A DNA stretch of 64,000 nt from NCBI GenBank assembly GCA_030606485.1, contig JAUWGH010000001.1, forward strand, positions 806,001 through 870,000. Direction: 5' to 3'. The notes under the pieces are model-generated. The model worked only from the letters and a program-made list of their open reading frames with translations, had not been told where the DNA came from and made no database searches. The position numbers were made by a program, and so were the translations under genes. Below, piece after piece: positions 54,499-63,394 of this stretch. The DNA comes from Promethearchaeota archaeon. Its GTDB lineage: Archaea; Asgardarchaeota; Lokiarchaeia; Sigyniarchaeales; SOKP01. How positions within the stretch are numbered: position 1 is the stretch's first letter; every line of letters starts with the position of its first letter.

Positions 54499-56061
54499 TT
54501 ACCATGGAACTCTTATATAAGTATTTCGCGGAATATTAGATTTATTAGGATAATCTAGATTATGATGAATCCCTCTACTTTCTTTACGAGAAATGGCACT
54601 AACGATAATTATCTTTGCAACTGTTGCCAAATTTCTCAGTTCCACCAGATCACTTGAAATTTTGAAATCCCAATAATATTGATTTATTTCATCCAAAAGC
54701 ACATTAATTCTTTTTTTAGCTCTCTGCAATCTTTTATCGGTTCTTACAATACCAACATAATTCCACATAAATCTTCTAATTTCGTCCCAATTTTGCGAAA
54801 TGACTACAGCTTCCGTCGAATCCACTGCATTTCCGGGTTCCCATTGAGGAAAACTCTCATTTTTTACAGAATTCACTTTATCCTTCAAAAATTCAGAACA
54901 ATTATGTGCAAAAGTTAAACTTTCTAAAATAGAATTACTTGCCAGCCGATTAGCTCCATGTAAACCAGTGTATGATACTTCTCCTATTGCGAACAAGTTT
55001 TTAATATCACTTTGTCCATTGAGGTCTACCTTTATACCTCCACAACAATAATGAGCTGCTGGAACTACTGGAATTGGATCTTTTGTTATATCAATATCAA
55101 ACTTTAAACATTGCTCATAAACTCCTGGAAAATGTTCTTTTATGAATTCCAGTTCTTTTACTGATGCAATATCTAAATATACACAATCATCACCAGATTT
55201 TTTTAATTCTGCGTCAATTGCTCTTGAAACAATATCTCTAGGTGCCAATTCTTTTAATTTATGATACCTTTCCATAAATGTTTTTCCACTTTTATTTTTT
55301 AATATTGCTCCTTCTCCTCTCAATGCTTCAGTTATCAAAAATGATTTTGCAAAGGGATGATATAAACAAGTTGGGTGAAATTGAACGAACTCCATATTGG
55401 CAATTGTGGCTCCGATTCGGTATGCCATTGCCACCCCATCACCAGAAGCAACATCAGGATTAGAAGTATATACATATATTTTTCCAACACCGCCAGTTGC
55501 TAAAATCGTAAACTTAGCAGAGATATTATAAATCTCATTATTCTTTTTGTCTAAAACATAAGCTCCTAAGCACACACGATCTATTCCAAATAAATTTATT
55601 ACAATATTGTGTTCTCTTATTTCAATGTTATCTAATTCTTTTACTTTAGAAATTAATGCATTTTGAACAGCTTTACCAGTTAAATCATTTACATGAAAAA
55701 TTCTGCGCCTTGAATGCCCACCTTCCTGACCTAGATCATAAAAGCCATTTTTTTTCTTTGTAAAATCAACCCCCCAATTAATCAATTCTTGCAATCTTTC
55801 GGGAGCTTGAGTTATTACATTTCTAACAACTGTTTTATCACATAAATCATCCCCAGCAATAATTGTATCATTTATATGAGACTCAAAACTATCATTTTTA
55901 TCCCAAACACATGCGATCCCTCCTTGAGCATACCAAGTGTTAGTTTCAAATATGCTTTCCTTTGATAATATTAAGACTGACCCAAATTTGGATAGTTTAA
56001 TTGCACTTCCTAAGCCAGAAACTCCTGTTCCTATGATTAAAAAGTCAGTTTTCGTATTCAA
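54499..56061 (-). CDS. nadB: L-aspartate oxidase
   Basis: 520-residue flavoprotein of the fumarate reductase/succinate dehydrogenase type. FAD motif IIGTGVSGLGSAIKLSKFG; NTWYAQGGIACVW and the active-site region EGGHSRRRIFHVNDLTG; FVQFHPTCLY and GEVSYTGLHGANRLASNS, all typical of NadB. A C-terminal helical domain is present. NadB oxidises L-aspartate to iminoaspartate for NAD synthesis. NadA and NadC are not nearby. It precedes the ADH synthase gene by 85 bases on the same strand. Confidence 0.92.
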   Translation of the reverse strand: MNTKTDFLIIGTGVSGLGSAIKLSKFGSVLILSKESIFETNTWYAQGGIACVWDKNDSFESHINDTIIAGDDLCDKTVVRNVITQAPERLQELINWGVDFTKKKNGFYDLGQEGGHSRRRIFHVNDLTGKAVQNALISKVKELDNIEIREHNIVINLFGIDRVCLGAYVLDKKNNEIYNISAKFTILATGGVGKIYVYTSNPDVASGDGVAMAYRIGATIANMEFVQFHPTCLYHPFAKSFLITEALRGEGAILKNKSGKTFMERYHKLKELAPRDIVSRAIDAELKKSGDDCVYLDIASVKELEFIKEHFPGVYEQCLKFDIDITKDPIPVVPAAHYCCGGIKVDLNGQSDIKNLFAIGEVSYTGLHGANRLASNSILESLTFAHNCSEFLKDKVNSVKNESFPQWEPGNAVDSTEAVVISQNWDEIRRFMWNYVGIVRTDKRLQRAKKRINVLLDEINQYYWDFKISSDLVELRNLATVAKIIIVSAISRKESRGIHHNLDYPNKSNIPRNTYIRVPW

Positions 56062-56283
56062 TGAATTTTCCTCAGTTCAATAAACAAAAGAAATTATACG
56101 ATTATTAAATACATCAATTTTTTCTAAAATAATATTTTAACTATATAATAATTATTCGAATTAAAAAAATTATGAGAAAAGACTTGCCAAATTTTTAAAT
56201 TAGAAAATATTTTTTATTTTTTAATCAAAGAAAACTTAAAAATTTTGAATCTTGTTATTTTAATATACGTTTTAAAACTATTT

Positions 56284-56288
56284 GGTGA
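56284..56288 (+). promoter_or_regulatory. Shine-Dalgarno GGTGA placed for an ATA start
   Basis: GGTGA at 56284-56288 is followed by exactly six bases and then ATA at 56295. The GTG at 56313 has only an A/T run upstream. The TGA inside this site also closes the frame, so translation must begin after it. Confidence 0.6.
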
Positions 56289-56294
56289 CTTTTA

Positions 56295-56792
56295 ATAAAA
56301 AAAATTAAAAAAGTGTTATTTTTATGTTATGGAAATTCTTGTAGGTCTCCTGCAGCAGAATATCTAGCAAAAGGTTTAGCAAAAAATAAATATGAAAAGG
56401 ATTTGTTTGATGTGGAATTTGTATCTGCTGGTCTTATTAATGTTTTTGGATATGCTCAGCCAGAAACAGTCAAATTTGCTAAATCTAGAGGAATAAATAT
56501 GTCAAACTTCATACCACAACTAATTGATTATTATCTTCTAGAATTAAATGATTTAATTTTAACTATGGAACAAATACAAGTGAATAAAATCCTTCAACAT
56601 TTTCCGAAAATTCCAAATCTAAAAGCGAAAGTTTTTACCCTAAAATCATTTGCAGGTGAAACTAAAGATGTTGATATCCCAGATCCTTATATGACAACTG
56701 ACGAATATTATAATAAGATATTAGAGGAAATTGAGAAATCCGTAGAATTGAGCATAAAAAGAATAATCGAATTAAATAAAAACCAAACTTGA
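56295..56792 (+). CDS. Low-molecular-weight phosphotyrosine phosphatase / arsenate reductase family
   Basis: 165 residues from ATA 56295; 159 from GTG 56313. The catalytic P-loop C-Y-G-N-S-C-R-S-P and the late D-I-P-D-P with the general-acid Asp are present, with the DLILTM strand between. LMW-PTP-fold proteins dephosphorylate phosphotyrosine or reduce arsenate. The usual N-terminus of the family is a few residues, some basic, before VLFVC; reading from the ATA gives MKKIKKVLFLC, which fits, whereas the GTG start would remove the basic part and trim the first strand. It is a single gene with a long upstream region. Confidence 0.83.
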   Translation: MKKIKKVLFLCYGNSCRSPAAEYLAKGLAKNKYEKDLFDVEFVSAGLINVFGYAQPETVKFAKSRGINMSNFIPQLIDYYLLELNDLILTMEQIQVNKILQHFPKIPNLKAKVFTLKSFAGETKDVDIPDPYMTTDEYYNKILEEIEKSVELSIKRIIELNKNQT

Positions 56793-56930
56793 ATTTCAAT
56801 TTTTTTGCGAAATTAAATTATCTCTTAATTTTTTCCGAATCATTTCAAAACTTTTAAATAGTTTCTTTATCCTTACTGTTTTGAATATTCTTTCAAGAAT
56901 ATCGTAAATTAAGAGTTTAAAGTGATTATT

Positions 56931-57701
56931 ATGGGATTAGAGATATGGATGGTTTTTTGGCCTATAATTATAGTTATTGCTGTAATTATTGGAATCTGGT
57001 TTTTAGCGGGGATTAAAGTAATATTGGAATATGAGCGGTTAGTTATATTTCGTTTAGGAAAATACAAACGAACTATTGGTCCAGGAGTAGTATATGTTTT
57101 ACCAATCGTTGAATCTTCACGAAAGGTTGATTTGAGGATTGTAACTCAAGATATTCCTAGGCAGGAAATTATTACAAGAGATAATATTCCAGTTTTAGCA
57201 AATACTGTTGTTTATTTTAAAGTGGAGAGACCAGAAGATGCGGTAATAAAGATTGAGAATTACACCTATGCTGTGCGGCAATACACACAGGCTGCTCTCA
57301 GAGATGTCGTTGGTACTATGGAATTAGATGGTGTATTAACAGAACGAGATAAGATTGCACATGATATTAGAGAGATTGTTGATTCGGAAACAAACGAGTG
57401 GGGAGTTGATATAAAAGCAATAAAAATCCAGGAAATTGAATTACCAGCTGAAATGAAACGAGCCATGGCTAAACAAGCAGAAGCTGAACGTGATAAACGT
57501 GCAGTAATTATTACTTCAGAAGGAGAACTTATGGCTGCAGAAAATCTACAAAAAGCAGCTGCGCTTATGGCATCTGAACCAGGAGCTCTACAGCTTAGGA
57601 CGTTACAAACTATTAGGGATATTGCTCAAGATCCATCCGAAAAAGTTGTTATTTTCATGCCAAGTGGTGTTGAAAAGTTAATCCGGAAATTTACAGATTG
57701 A
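56931..57701 (+). CDS. SPFH/stomatin-family protein (slipin)
   Basis: 256 residues from ATG 56931 with AGTGA five bases upstream (GTG 56922 is rejected). An N-terminal transmembrane helix (about 3-28) is followed by the SPFH domain: YERLVIFRLGKYKRTIGPGVVYVLP, RKVDLRIVTQDIPRQEIITRDNIPV and YTQAALRDVVG. A helical, Ala/Glu-rich segment (EMKRAMAKQAEAERDKRAVI) ends the domain. Prokaryotic slipins scaffold membrane microdomains and often pair with an NfeD partner, which is absent here. The protein faces the cytoplasm or exterior from a single anchor. HPS follows 13 bases downstream. Confidence 0.93.
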   Translation: MGLEIWMVFWPIIIVIAVIIGIWFLAGIKVILEYERLVIFRLGKYKRTIGPGVVYVLPIVESSRKVDLRIVTQDIPRQEIITRDNIPVLANTVVYFKVERPEDAVIKIENYTYAVRQYTQAALRDVVGTMELDGVLTERDKIAHDIREIVDSETNEWGVDIKAIKIQEIELPAEMKRAMAKQAEAERDKRAVIITSEGELMAAENLQKAAALMASEPGALQLRTLQTIRDIAQDPSEKVVIFMPSGVEKLIRKFTD

Positions 57702-57706
57702 GGGGG
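57700..57706 (+). promoter_or_regulatory. Strong Shine-Dalgarno (GAGGGGG) before a CTG start
   Basis: GAGGGGG at 57700-57706 overlaps the slipin stop and lies eight bases before CTG 57715. GAGGGG is used before the ATG of the dehydrogenase at 44496, so it is a valid element in this genome. Confidence 0.6.
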
Positions 57707-57714
57707 ATTTTTCA

Positions 57715-58392
57715 CTGAGCACACACCTAATTCCTAACCGTCGTTATATTCAAATAGCATTCAACCATACTACTCAAGAAGTGTGGAGAATAATACGACA
57801 AATACCTCGGGACCCAAGGATAATAATTGAAGCTGGTACTCCATATTGTAAATTAGAGGGAATGGAAGGTGTAAGATTAATTCGAAGATTTTGGAGAGGC
57901 ATGATTGTAGCGGATTTAAAAACAACAGATGGAGCTATAGCAGAAGTAGCATTTGCATATAGAGCGGGGGCAAACGCCGTAACTGCAGCGGGTAGTGCAC
58001 CAGTTGAAACACTTGACTTTTTTACTCAAATCTGTCAGAGATATCAAATTTATTCAATGATTGATATGTTAGGTGTTGATAATCCTCTTAGAAAAGTGAT
58101 GCGTCTAAAAACCAAGCCTGATTTTGTAGTAATTCATAAGGGTAGGGATGAAGAAAGCAATCCCAGAAGCATAATTCGATATAAAGATATTAATAAAGTT
58201 AGATCAAAATTCGATGTATTCATTAGTGTTGCAGGGGGGTTGAAACCTGATAATGTACGAACCGCATACTTTAATGGTGCAGACGTAGCGATTTTAAATA
58301 TAATTAGATCTGGTGAACCAAACGCTGGAATCTATGAAAATGCTAATTTTAGAATTTTAATTCCGAAATTGTTGGATGAAATTGGAAAGTAA
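57715..58392 (+). CDS. 3-hexulose-6-phosphate synthase (HPS/OMPDC superfamily)
   Basis: 225 residues from CTG 57715. The OMPDC-type barrel has the first strand YIQIAFNHTT, IEAGTPYCKLEG, the catalytic A-D-L-K-T-T-D (D-x-K-x-x-D), DMLGVDNP, VVIHKGRDEE and the phosphate-binding GGLKPDNV. HPS catalyses the reversible aldol reaction of formaldehyde and ribulose-5-phosphate and supplies pentoses in archaea. No Fae domain is fused. The first standard start is GTG 57781, which would delete the first beta strand. The frame from the slipin stop to there has no ATG, GTG or TTG, hence the CTG. Confidence 0.84.
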   Translation: MSTHLIPNRRYIQIAFNHTTQEVWRIIRQIPRDPRIIIEAGTPYCKLEGMEGVRLIRRFWRGMIVADLKTTDGAIAEVAFAYRAGANAVTAAGSAPVETLDFFTQICQRYQIYSMIDMLGVDNPLRKVMRLKTKPDFVVIHKGRDEESNPRSIIRYKDINKVRSKFDVFISVAGGLKPDNVRTAYFNGADVAILNIIRSGEPNAGIYENANFRILIPKLLDEIGK

Positions 58393-58408
58393 TCTTAATT
58401 AAAATTAA

Positions 58409-58425
58409 TTTTTCTCTTTTTTTTT
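58409..58425 (+). terminator. Poly-T terminator after the HPS gene
   Basis: TTTTTCTCTTTTTTTTT about 17 bases past the HPS stop, the form used by archaeal RNA polymerase for termination. Confidence 0.5.
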
Positions 58426-58532
58426 ATATTTATTTCAAAGATAGATTAAGTTAAACTTATATATTCACTTCAATATTATTAATTCCAATTAAGGAATTTG
58501 AACTGATCCAAAATTTATAATTTAAAACATAA

Positions 58533-58706
58533 ATGAGTGGGCAAATTTCTCAAGAAAACGTCTTGAGAGAAAAATATGTTAAAAAATTGACAGACCAAGA
58601 GAACAAATTCGAAAAAATATCTTCTGAGATAAAAACAATAGATAAAGATCTTGAAGGTTTAAATGATAACATTTCAAAAAAAATGGATAAACTTAGAGTT
58701 AGTTAA
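58533..58706 (+). CDS. 57-residue coiled-coil small protein
   Basis: ATG to TAA, 57 codons, MSGQISQENVLREKYV at the start. It is lysine/glutamate rich and helical with heptad-like hydrophobics (LTDQENKF, IKTIDKDLEGLNDNI), like a small prefoldin-type or scaffold coiled coil. No Shine-Dalgarno is visible; a leaderless transcript is possible. It is on the same strand as its neighbours and lies in the 517-base space between HPS and acetone carboxylase. Confidence 0.55.
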   Translation: MSGQISQENVLREKYVKKLTDQENKFEKISSEIKTIDKDLEGLNDNISKKMDKLRVS

Positions 58707-58898
58707 AAACCGAGAAAAATTTCATAAAAAATATCCTTTTTCTTAATTTTTTCCTTTTAGAAAATTCTTTGAAATTAGATGAATGATAAAATACTTTAAA
58801 AATTAAAGAAATCTCTTTATAAAATTTTTATACTATTGGTTTATAATATATCTTCATAGCAATTTTTTGCAAAAAAAAATTAATTATTATTATTATTT

Positions 58899-58904
58899 GG
58901 GTGA
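58899..58904 (+). promoter_or_regulatory. Shine-Dalgarno GGGTGA placed for an ATA start
   Basis: GGGTGA at 58899-58904, then six bases, then ATA at 58911: the same geometry as for the phosphatase gene at 56295. The TGA of the site is in frame with the gene, so the start must be after it. Confidence 0.6.
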
Positions 58905-58910
58905 ACAAAA

Positions 58911-61172
58911 ATATCAACTAAAACTAATAGTGAAATTAAAAAGATTAAGGCTGAAAAAAAGCTAAAGGAATCTAAAATAAAAAAGGAAAAAAAGAAATCT
59001 AAAATAAAAAACGAGAAACAAAAAGATACTTCAGAAATAGAGAAAAAAGAACACTCTTTAAGGGCCATTGCATTAGATACTGGCGGAACAATGAGTGATT
59101 CTTTTGTAATTGACGAAGATGGAACATTTATAATAGGAAAAGCAATTACTACTCCAGAGGATGAATCTGAGGGGATATTAAATTCCGTAAAGGATGCTTT
59201 AAACTACTGGGATAAGACTTTAGAAGACTCAGGGGGATCTGTAGAAGCTTTAGTATATTCTGGAACAACAATGATAAATAGGCTTTTAGAGAGAAAGGGA
59301 AACAGTAATATTGGAATTATAGTTAATGCAGGTTTTGAGGATCTCCACAGATTAGGAAGAGCATTACAATGCTGGATATGGCTCGACTATGCAGGGCGTC
59401 TCCACGCGAGGGAACATGAACACCCCAAACCACTAGTACCAAGGAAACAGATTAAAGGTGTTCGCGGAAGAATTAATTTTTGGGGGGAAGAACTAATTCC
59501 ACTTTATAAGGATGAGGCAAGAGTAGCAGTAGAAGAATTACTTGATATGGGTGTTGAAAGTATTTGTGTATGCTTACTTTGTTCCTATATGAATCCGGCT
59601 CATGAAAAACGTGTGAAAAGGATTGCAGAACGGATAATGAAGGAAAAAGGTAAAAAAATTCCAATAATATTATCTTGTGAACATAATCCGGTTAGAGGTG
59701 AAACTCCTAGATTAAATGCTCTTATCATTGAACAATATGCTGCAGAACCATCAAGAAAATTGTTAGCTAAAATTGCCGAAACTTTTAAAGAAAAACAAGT
59801 TCCCGCGCCTCTTAGAATCTTAACAACTTATGGAGGAACAATTTCACCGTATCACAAACAACTCATCACAACCCTAGTATCAGGTCCTATCGGTGGAATA
59901 ATAGGTAGTAAATTCATAGCCAAGGAATATGGAATAAAGAACTTAGTATCCTCAGATGTAGGGGGTACCAGTTTCGATGTAGGTCTTATAATGGAAAATT
60001 ATGTTCCTACCAAATGGGAGAGTTCTGTTGGAAAATTCATTTTAAACATACCCATGATAGGTTTAAACTCTATAGGTGCAGGTACGGGCATGTATGTGAG
60101 ATATAATAAAGTTTCAGGAAGATTAGAATTTGGACCTGAAAGTGCAGGGTATCGTATCGGAGTATGTAATGAGGCATCTGGAGTTGAAACAGTCACAATG
60201 ACGGATTGTAGTTTAATTTTGGGATATCTCAATCCAGACTATTTTCTCGGAGGAAATATTCCATTAGACAAGAAGCGAGCATATAAATATATCAAAGAAC
60301 AGTTGGCAGACCCTTTTGGTGTGGATCCGGAAAGAACTGCACGAGGTGCACTTGATTTAATAGAGATTAACATGAAAAATCATCTTAATGGAATGATTCA
60401 AGGTCTTGGTTTCAGACCAGAGAACTATACACTCATCTCCTTCGGAGGAGCTGGGCCACTTCATGTGGCAGGATATGCTAAGGAGTTAAAGTTTCAAAAT
60501 ATTATGATACCAGAATGGGCAGCTGCGTTCTCAGCGTATGGTTGTGCATGTGCCGATCATTCTTACAGACATGAAAAGTCTGTGGATTTATTGGTATCTC
60601 CTGATGGGAGCATGAATGAAATTGTATCTATGATGCTCAACGCTACGTGGAGTGAATTAAAAAAGAATATAATAAAAGAGTTTGAAAAAGAGGATAGAGA
60701 TCCTAGTGAAATGGAATTTATTCCCTCAATTCGAATACAATATTTTGGCATGTTTGATGATTTAGAAGTAAAGAGTTCATCTGATAATCTTAAAGCCGAA
60801 GATGTGTGGAAACTGGCAAGAAGTTATGATGATCTTTTCGAACAAATATTTCGAAGAGGTACAAAAAGCCCAGATCTTGGATATCATATAACCAAGGCGG
60901 TGGCAACAGGGATTGTCCCAGTTCCTAAGCCAAAATTACCAGATTATAAGTTGAGTGGGAAGGATCCGGACAAAGGAGCAAATAAAGGAAAGAGAAAAAT
61001 ATTCTGGGAAGCTGATTGGCATAATGCTTCACTTTGGGAGATGAGTTTACTTAATCCTGGAAATTTAATAGATGGTCCCGCAGTTATCGAGGCTCCGGCA
61101 ACCACTTTACTGGTTCCACCAGGTTTTAAAGTTTTTCTTGATAAACATAGAATTTTTCATATGGAGGTGTAA
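58911..61172 (+). CDS. acxA: Acetone carboxylase beta subunit (HyuA family)
   Basis: 753 residues from ATA 58911. A Lys/Glu-rich N-terminal extension (about 1-50) precedes the ASKHA ATPase fold. The first phosphate motif LDTGGTMSDSFVID lies across ATG 59091, so that ATG cannot be the start. Later features match AcxA closely: YSGTTMINRLLERKG, the middle HEHPKPLVPRKQIKGV, VSGPIGGIIGSKF, SDVGGTSFDV, FGPESAGYRIGVCNE and SFGGAGPLHVAGYA. The subunit phosphorylates acetone/bicarbonate with ATP in the alpha2beta2gamma2 enzyme that makes acetoacetate. GGAGGTG at its end serves the next gene. Other HyuA-type carboxylases are less likely given the gamma subunit. Confidence 0.88.
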   Translation: MSTKTNSEIKKIKAEKKLKESKIKKEKKKSKIKNEKQKDTSEIEKKEHSLRAIALDTGGTMSDSFVIDEDGTFIIGKAITTPEDESEGILNSVKDALNYWDKTLEDSGGSVEALVYSGTTMINRLLERKGNSNIGIIVNAGFEDLHRLGRALQCWIWLDYAGRLHAREHEHPKPLVPRKQIKGVRGRINFWGEELIPLYKDEARVAVEELLDMGVESICVCLLCSYMNPAHEKRVKRIAERIMKEKGKKIPIILSCEHNPVRGETPRLNALIIEQYAAEPSRKLLAKIAETFKEKQVPAPLRILTTYGGTISPYHKQLITTLVSGPIGGIIGSKFIAKEYGIKNLVSSDVGGTSFDVGLIMENYVPTKWESSVGKFILNIPMIGLNSIGAGTGMYVRYNKVSGRLEFGPESAGYRIGVCNEASGVETVTMTDCSLILGYLNPDYFLGGNIPLDKKRAYKYIKEQLADPFGVDPERTARGALDLIEINMKNHLNGMIQGLGFRPENYTLISFGGAGPLHVAGYAKELKFQNIMIPEWAAAFSAYGCACADHSYRHEKSVDLLVSPDGSMNEIVSMMLNATWSELKKNIIKEFEKEDRDPSEMEFIPSIRIQYFGMFDDLEVKSSSDNLKAEDVWKLARSYDDLFEQIFRRGTKSPDLGYHITKAVATGIVPVPKPKLPDYKLSGKDPDKGANKGKRKIFWEADWHNASLWEMSLLNPGNLIDGPAVIEAPATTLLVPPGFKVFLDKHRIFHMEV

Positions 61173-61176
61173 AGAA

Positions 61177-63393
61177 ATGAATAATAAACCAATTGGATGG
61201 AATGGAAAAACACTTATGAAAATGCTTGAAGAAAGCGAGAAATATATAAAGGAAACAAAATCATATTATGGAATAGATAAATTAAAGTTAAAGGAAGAAG
61301 ACCCTTTTAAATATGAACGAGCATTTGCAAGTCTTAGAGGTGCATTAGTTTCTGCAAGAGAAACTGCATTACATGTTGCCGCTTCACCTATTGTTAAAGA
61401 AATTGGTGAGCTCTGCTTTGCTTTATATACTCCAGAAGGTGATTCTATTGTCGTTTCGACTGGTATCTTGGTTCATGTCCATACAATGAGCGAAGCCGTA
61501 AAATTTATGGTAAAACAGGATTATGAACAAGACCCTGGAATCAACCTAGGTGATATTTTTCTAAATAACGACCCCGAATGCGGAAATGTGCATACAACAG
61601 ATGTTCAGACTCTAATCCCAATATTCTGGAAGGAAGAATTGATTGGCTGGGCGGGAGGTGTAACTCATCAAATCGATTCTGGAGGTATTACTCCTGGTCA
61701 TGATTTAGTTTCAGCTATTCAACGTTTTGATGATGGAACCTATTATACTTGTAGAAAGATTGGCTCAAACGATAAGATCTGGAAAGACCACATGATAAAT
61801 GCTCGAAGATCAGTTAGAACTCCATTTTATTGGGAGTTAGACGAAAAATGCAGATTAGCGGGAGATTTGATGATTCGAGATGCAGTTCTAGAGTTTATAG
61901 AGAGAGAAGGAATTGAATATTATAAACAATTTATAAGAGAGGTAATAGAGGAGGGAAGAAGGATATTTCAAGAACGTGTGAAAGAGCGATTGATTCCTGG
62001 AAGATATAGAGCTGCAGCCTTCTTTGATATACCTATGAAGGAAGAAGCCTGGCAACCTAGAGCAAAAATTGATAAGATCAGCAATCAACCATTAGAAATT
62101 ATTATTAAAAATGATGGATCAATGTTTCTTTCTTTTGATGGAGCAAGTGGTCCCGGACCAAATCCTATGAATTGTGCAAAAGGAGCAATGGAAGGAGGCC
62201 AGTGGGTTCTTTTGACCCAAGTCTTAATATACGGTGATAAAGTTAATGATGGGGCGTATTTTGCTGTAGATACGGATTATCCAATTGGGACATGGTGTAA
62301 TCCAGGGGATTCTTCTCTTTCTTATCAGAGTCCTTGGGGTAACTTGATTCCTGCCTACACAGGTATGATGAAATGTCTATCTTATGGATTATATTCCCGT
62401 GGATATAGAGAAGAAATCGTTCCGGGGTATGGATTTACAGGAGATGCAATTCAAGGTGGAGGTATTTATTCAGCTGGTCCACTTAAAGGGCAAAGGTGGT
62501 CATTATCAACATTTGAGATTAGCGGTCAAGGGTTAGGAGCGAGTGGCGTAAAAGACGGACTGGATTGGGGGTATGCAATGTGGAATCCAGAGGCTGACCT
62601 TGGAGATGTTGAAACATGGGAACTATTTCAAGGAGGAATTCCTTATTTATCAAGAAGAGTTAAACCAAATACCGCAGGTCATGGAAAATACCGGGGTGGA
62701 GCGAATTATGAAGGAGTGGCAATGATTGCAAATTCGAAAGAAGTGGATTTTTTTGGAGCTAGGGATGGTTATTGTTTTCATGGTTCTGGTGGTATGCACG
62801 GGGGTTATCCTCATGCAACTGGATATCGACTTTATGCTAAAAAGACAAATCTACAAGAGATTATTCAAAATCAAAAAGAATATCCATTAGGAGATCCAGA
62901 CCCTAGCAATGGTGAATTTGAGAAATTACTAGAGGGAGATATTGTGAGAAAGAAGAACTGCACAATCTATCCTATCATCTTGGAGAATAACGATATGATT
63001 TATTATGCATTAAGTGGGGGTCCAGGATACGGTGATCCTCTAGAGAGAAAGGTGGAGAGTGTAAAACAAGACCTTAATAATGGAATTTACACAAATGATT
63101 TAGTCTATAATATTTATGGTGTAGTAGCAGAATATAATGAAGAAATGGGAGAGTGGGTAATCGACAAAATGGGCACAGACGTACGTCGAGAAGAAATTAG
63201 AGCGGAACGAAAAGATAAATCCTTGACATTTGATGATTATTGGGAACAAGAACGGTGGAAAATTACAGAAGATATGCTGAGTGAACCGGTAAAACGAATG
63301 TATTCAGAGAGTTTAAGATTATCTACAAAATGGAGAAAGGAATTCCTAGAATTTTGGAGATTACCCGAGGATTTCCAACTGGAGGTGAAATAA
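61177..63393 (+). CDS. acxB: Acetone carboxylase alpha subunit (HyuB family)
   Basis: 738 residues from ATG 61177, with GGAGGTG seven bases upstream; the frame extends back to 61072 in overlap with the beta gene but without a ribosome site. HyuB-family signatures are GDIFLNNDPECGNVHTTDVQ, GWAGGVTHQIDSGGITPG with metal-binding His and Asp, FDGASGPGPNPMN, and a late GHGKYRGGANYEG. This subunit holds the manganese site and joins carboxyphosphate to the enol. It begins five bases after the beta stop, so the two are tightly coupled. Confidence 0.9.
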   Translation: MNNKPIGWNGKTLMKMLEESEKYIKETKSYYGIDKLKLKEEDPFKYERAFASLRGALVSARETALHVAASPIVKEIGELCFALYTPEGDSIVVSTGILVHVHTMSEAVKFMVKQDYEQDPGINLGDIFLNNDPECGNVHTTDVQTLIPIFWKEELIGWAGGVTHQIDSGGITPGHDLVSAIQRFDDGTYYTCRKIGSNDKIWKDHMINARRSVRTPFYWELDEKCRLAGDLMIRDAVLEFIEREGIEYYKQFIREVIEEGRRIFQERVKERLIPGRYRAAAFFDIPMKEEAWQPRAKIDKISNQPLEIIIKNDGSMFLSFDGASGPGPNPMNCAKGAMEGGQWVLLTQVLIYGDKVNDGAYFAVDTDYPIGTWCNPGDSSLSYQSPWGNLIPAYTGMMKCLSYGLYSRGYREEIVPGYGFTGDAIQGGGIYSAGPLKGQRWSLSTFEISGQGLGASGVKDGLDWGYAMWNPEADLGDVETWELFQGGIPYLSRRVKPNTAGHGKYRGGANYEGVAMIANSKEVDFFGARDGYCFHGSGGMHGGYPHATGYRLYAKKTNLQEIIQNQKEYPLGDPDPSNGEFEKLLEGDIVRKKNCTIYPIILENNDMIYYALSGGPGYGDPLERKVESVKQDLNNGIYTNDLVYNIYGVVAEYNEEMGEWVIDKMGTDVRREEIRAERKDKSLTFDDYWEQERWKITEDMLSEPVKRMYSESLRLSTKWRKEFLEFWRLPEDFQLEVK

Positions 63394-63394
63394 A

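Noticed and set aside
61072-61176. Upstream start of acetone carboxylase alpha at 61072
   Set aside because: It lies inside the beta gene in another frame with no ribosome site; ATG 61177 follows GGAGGTG at seven bases.
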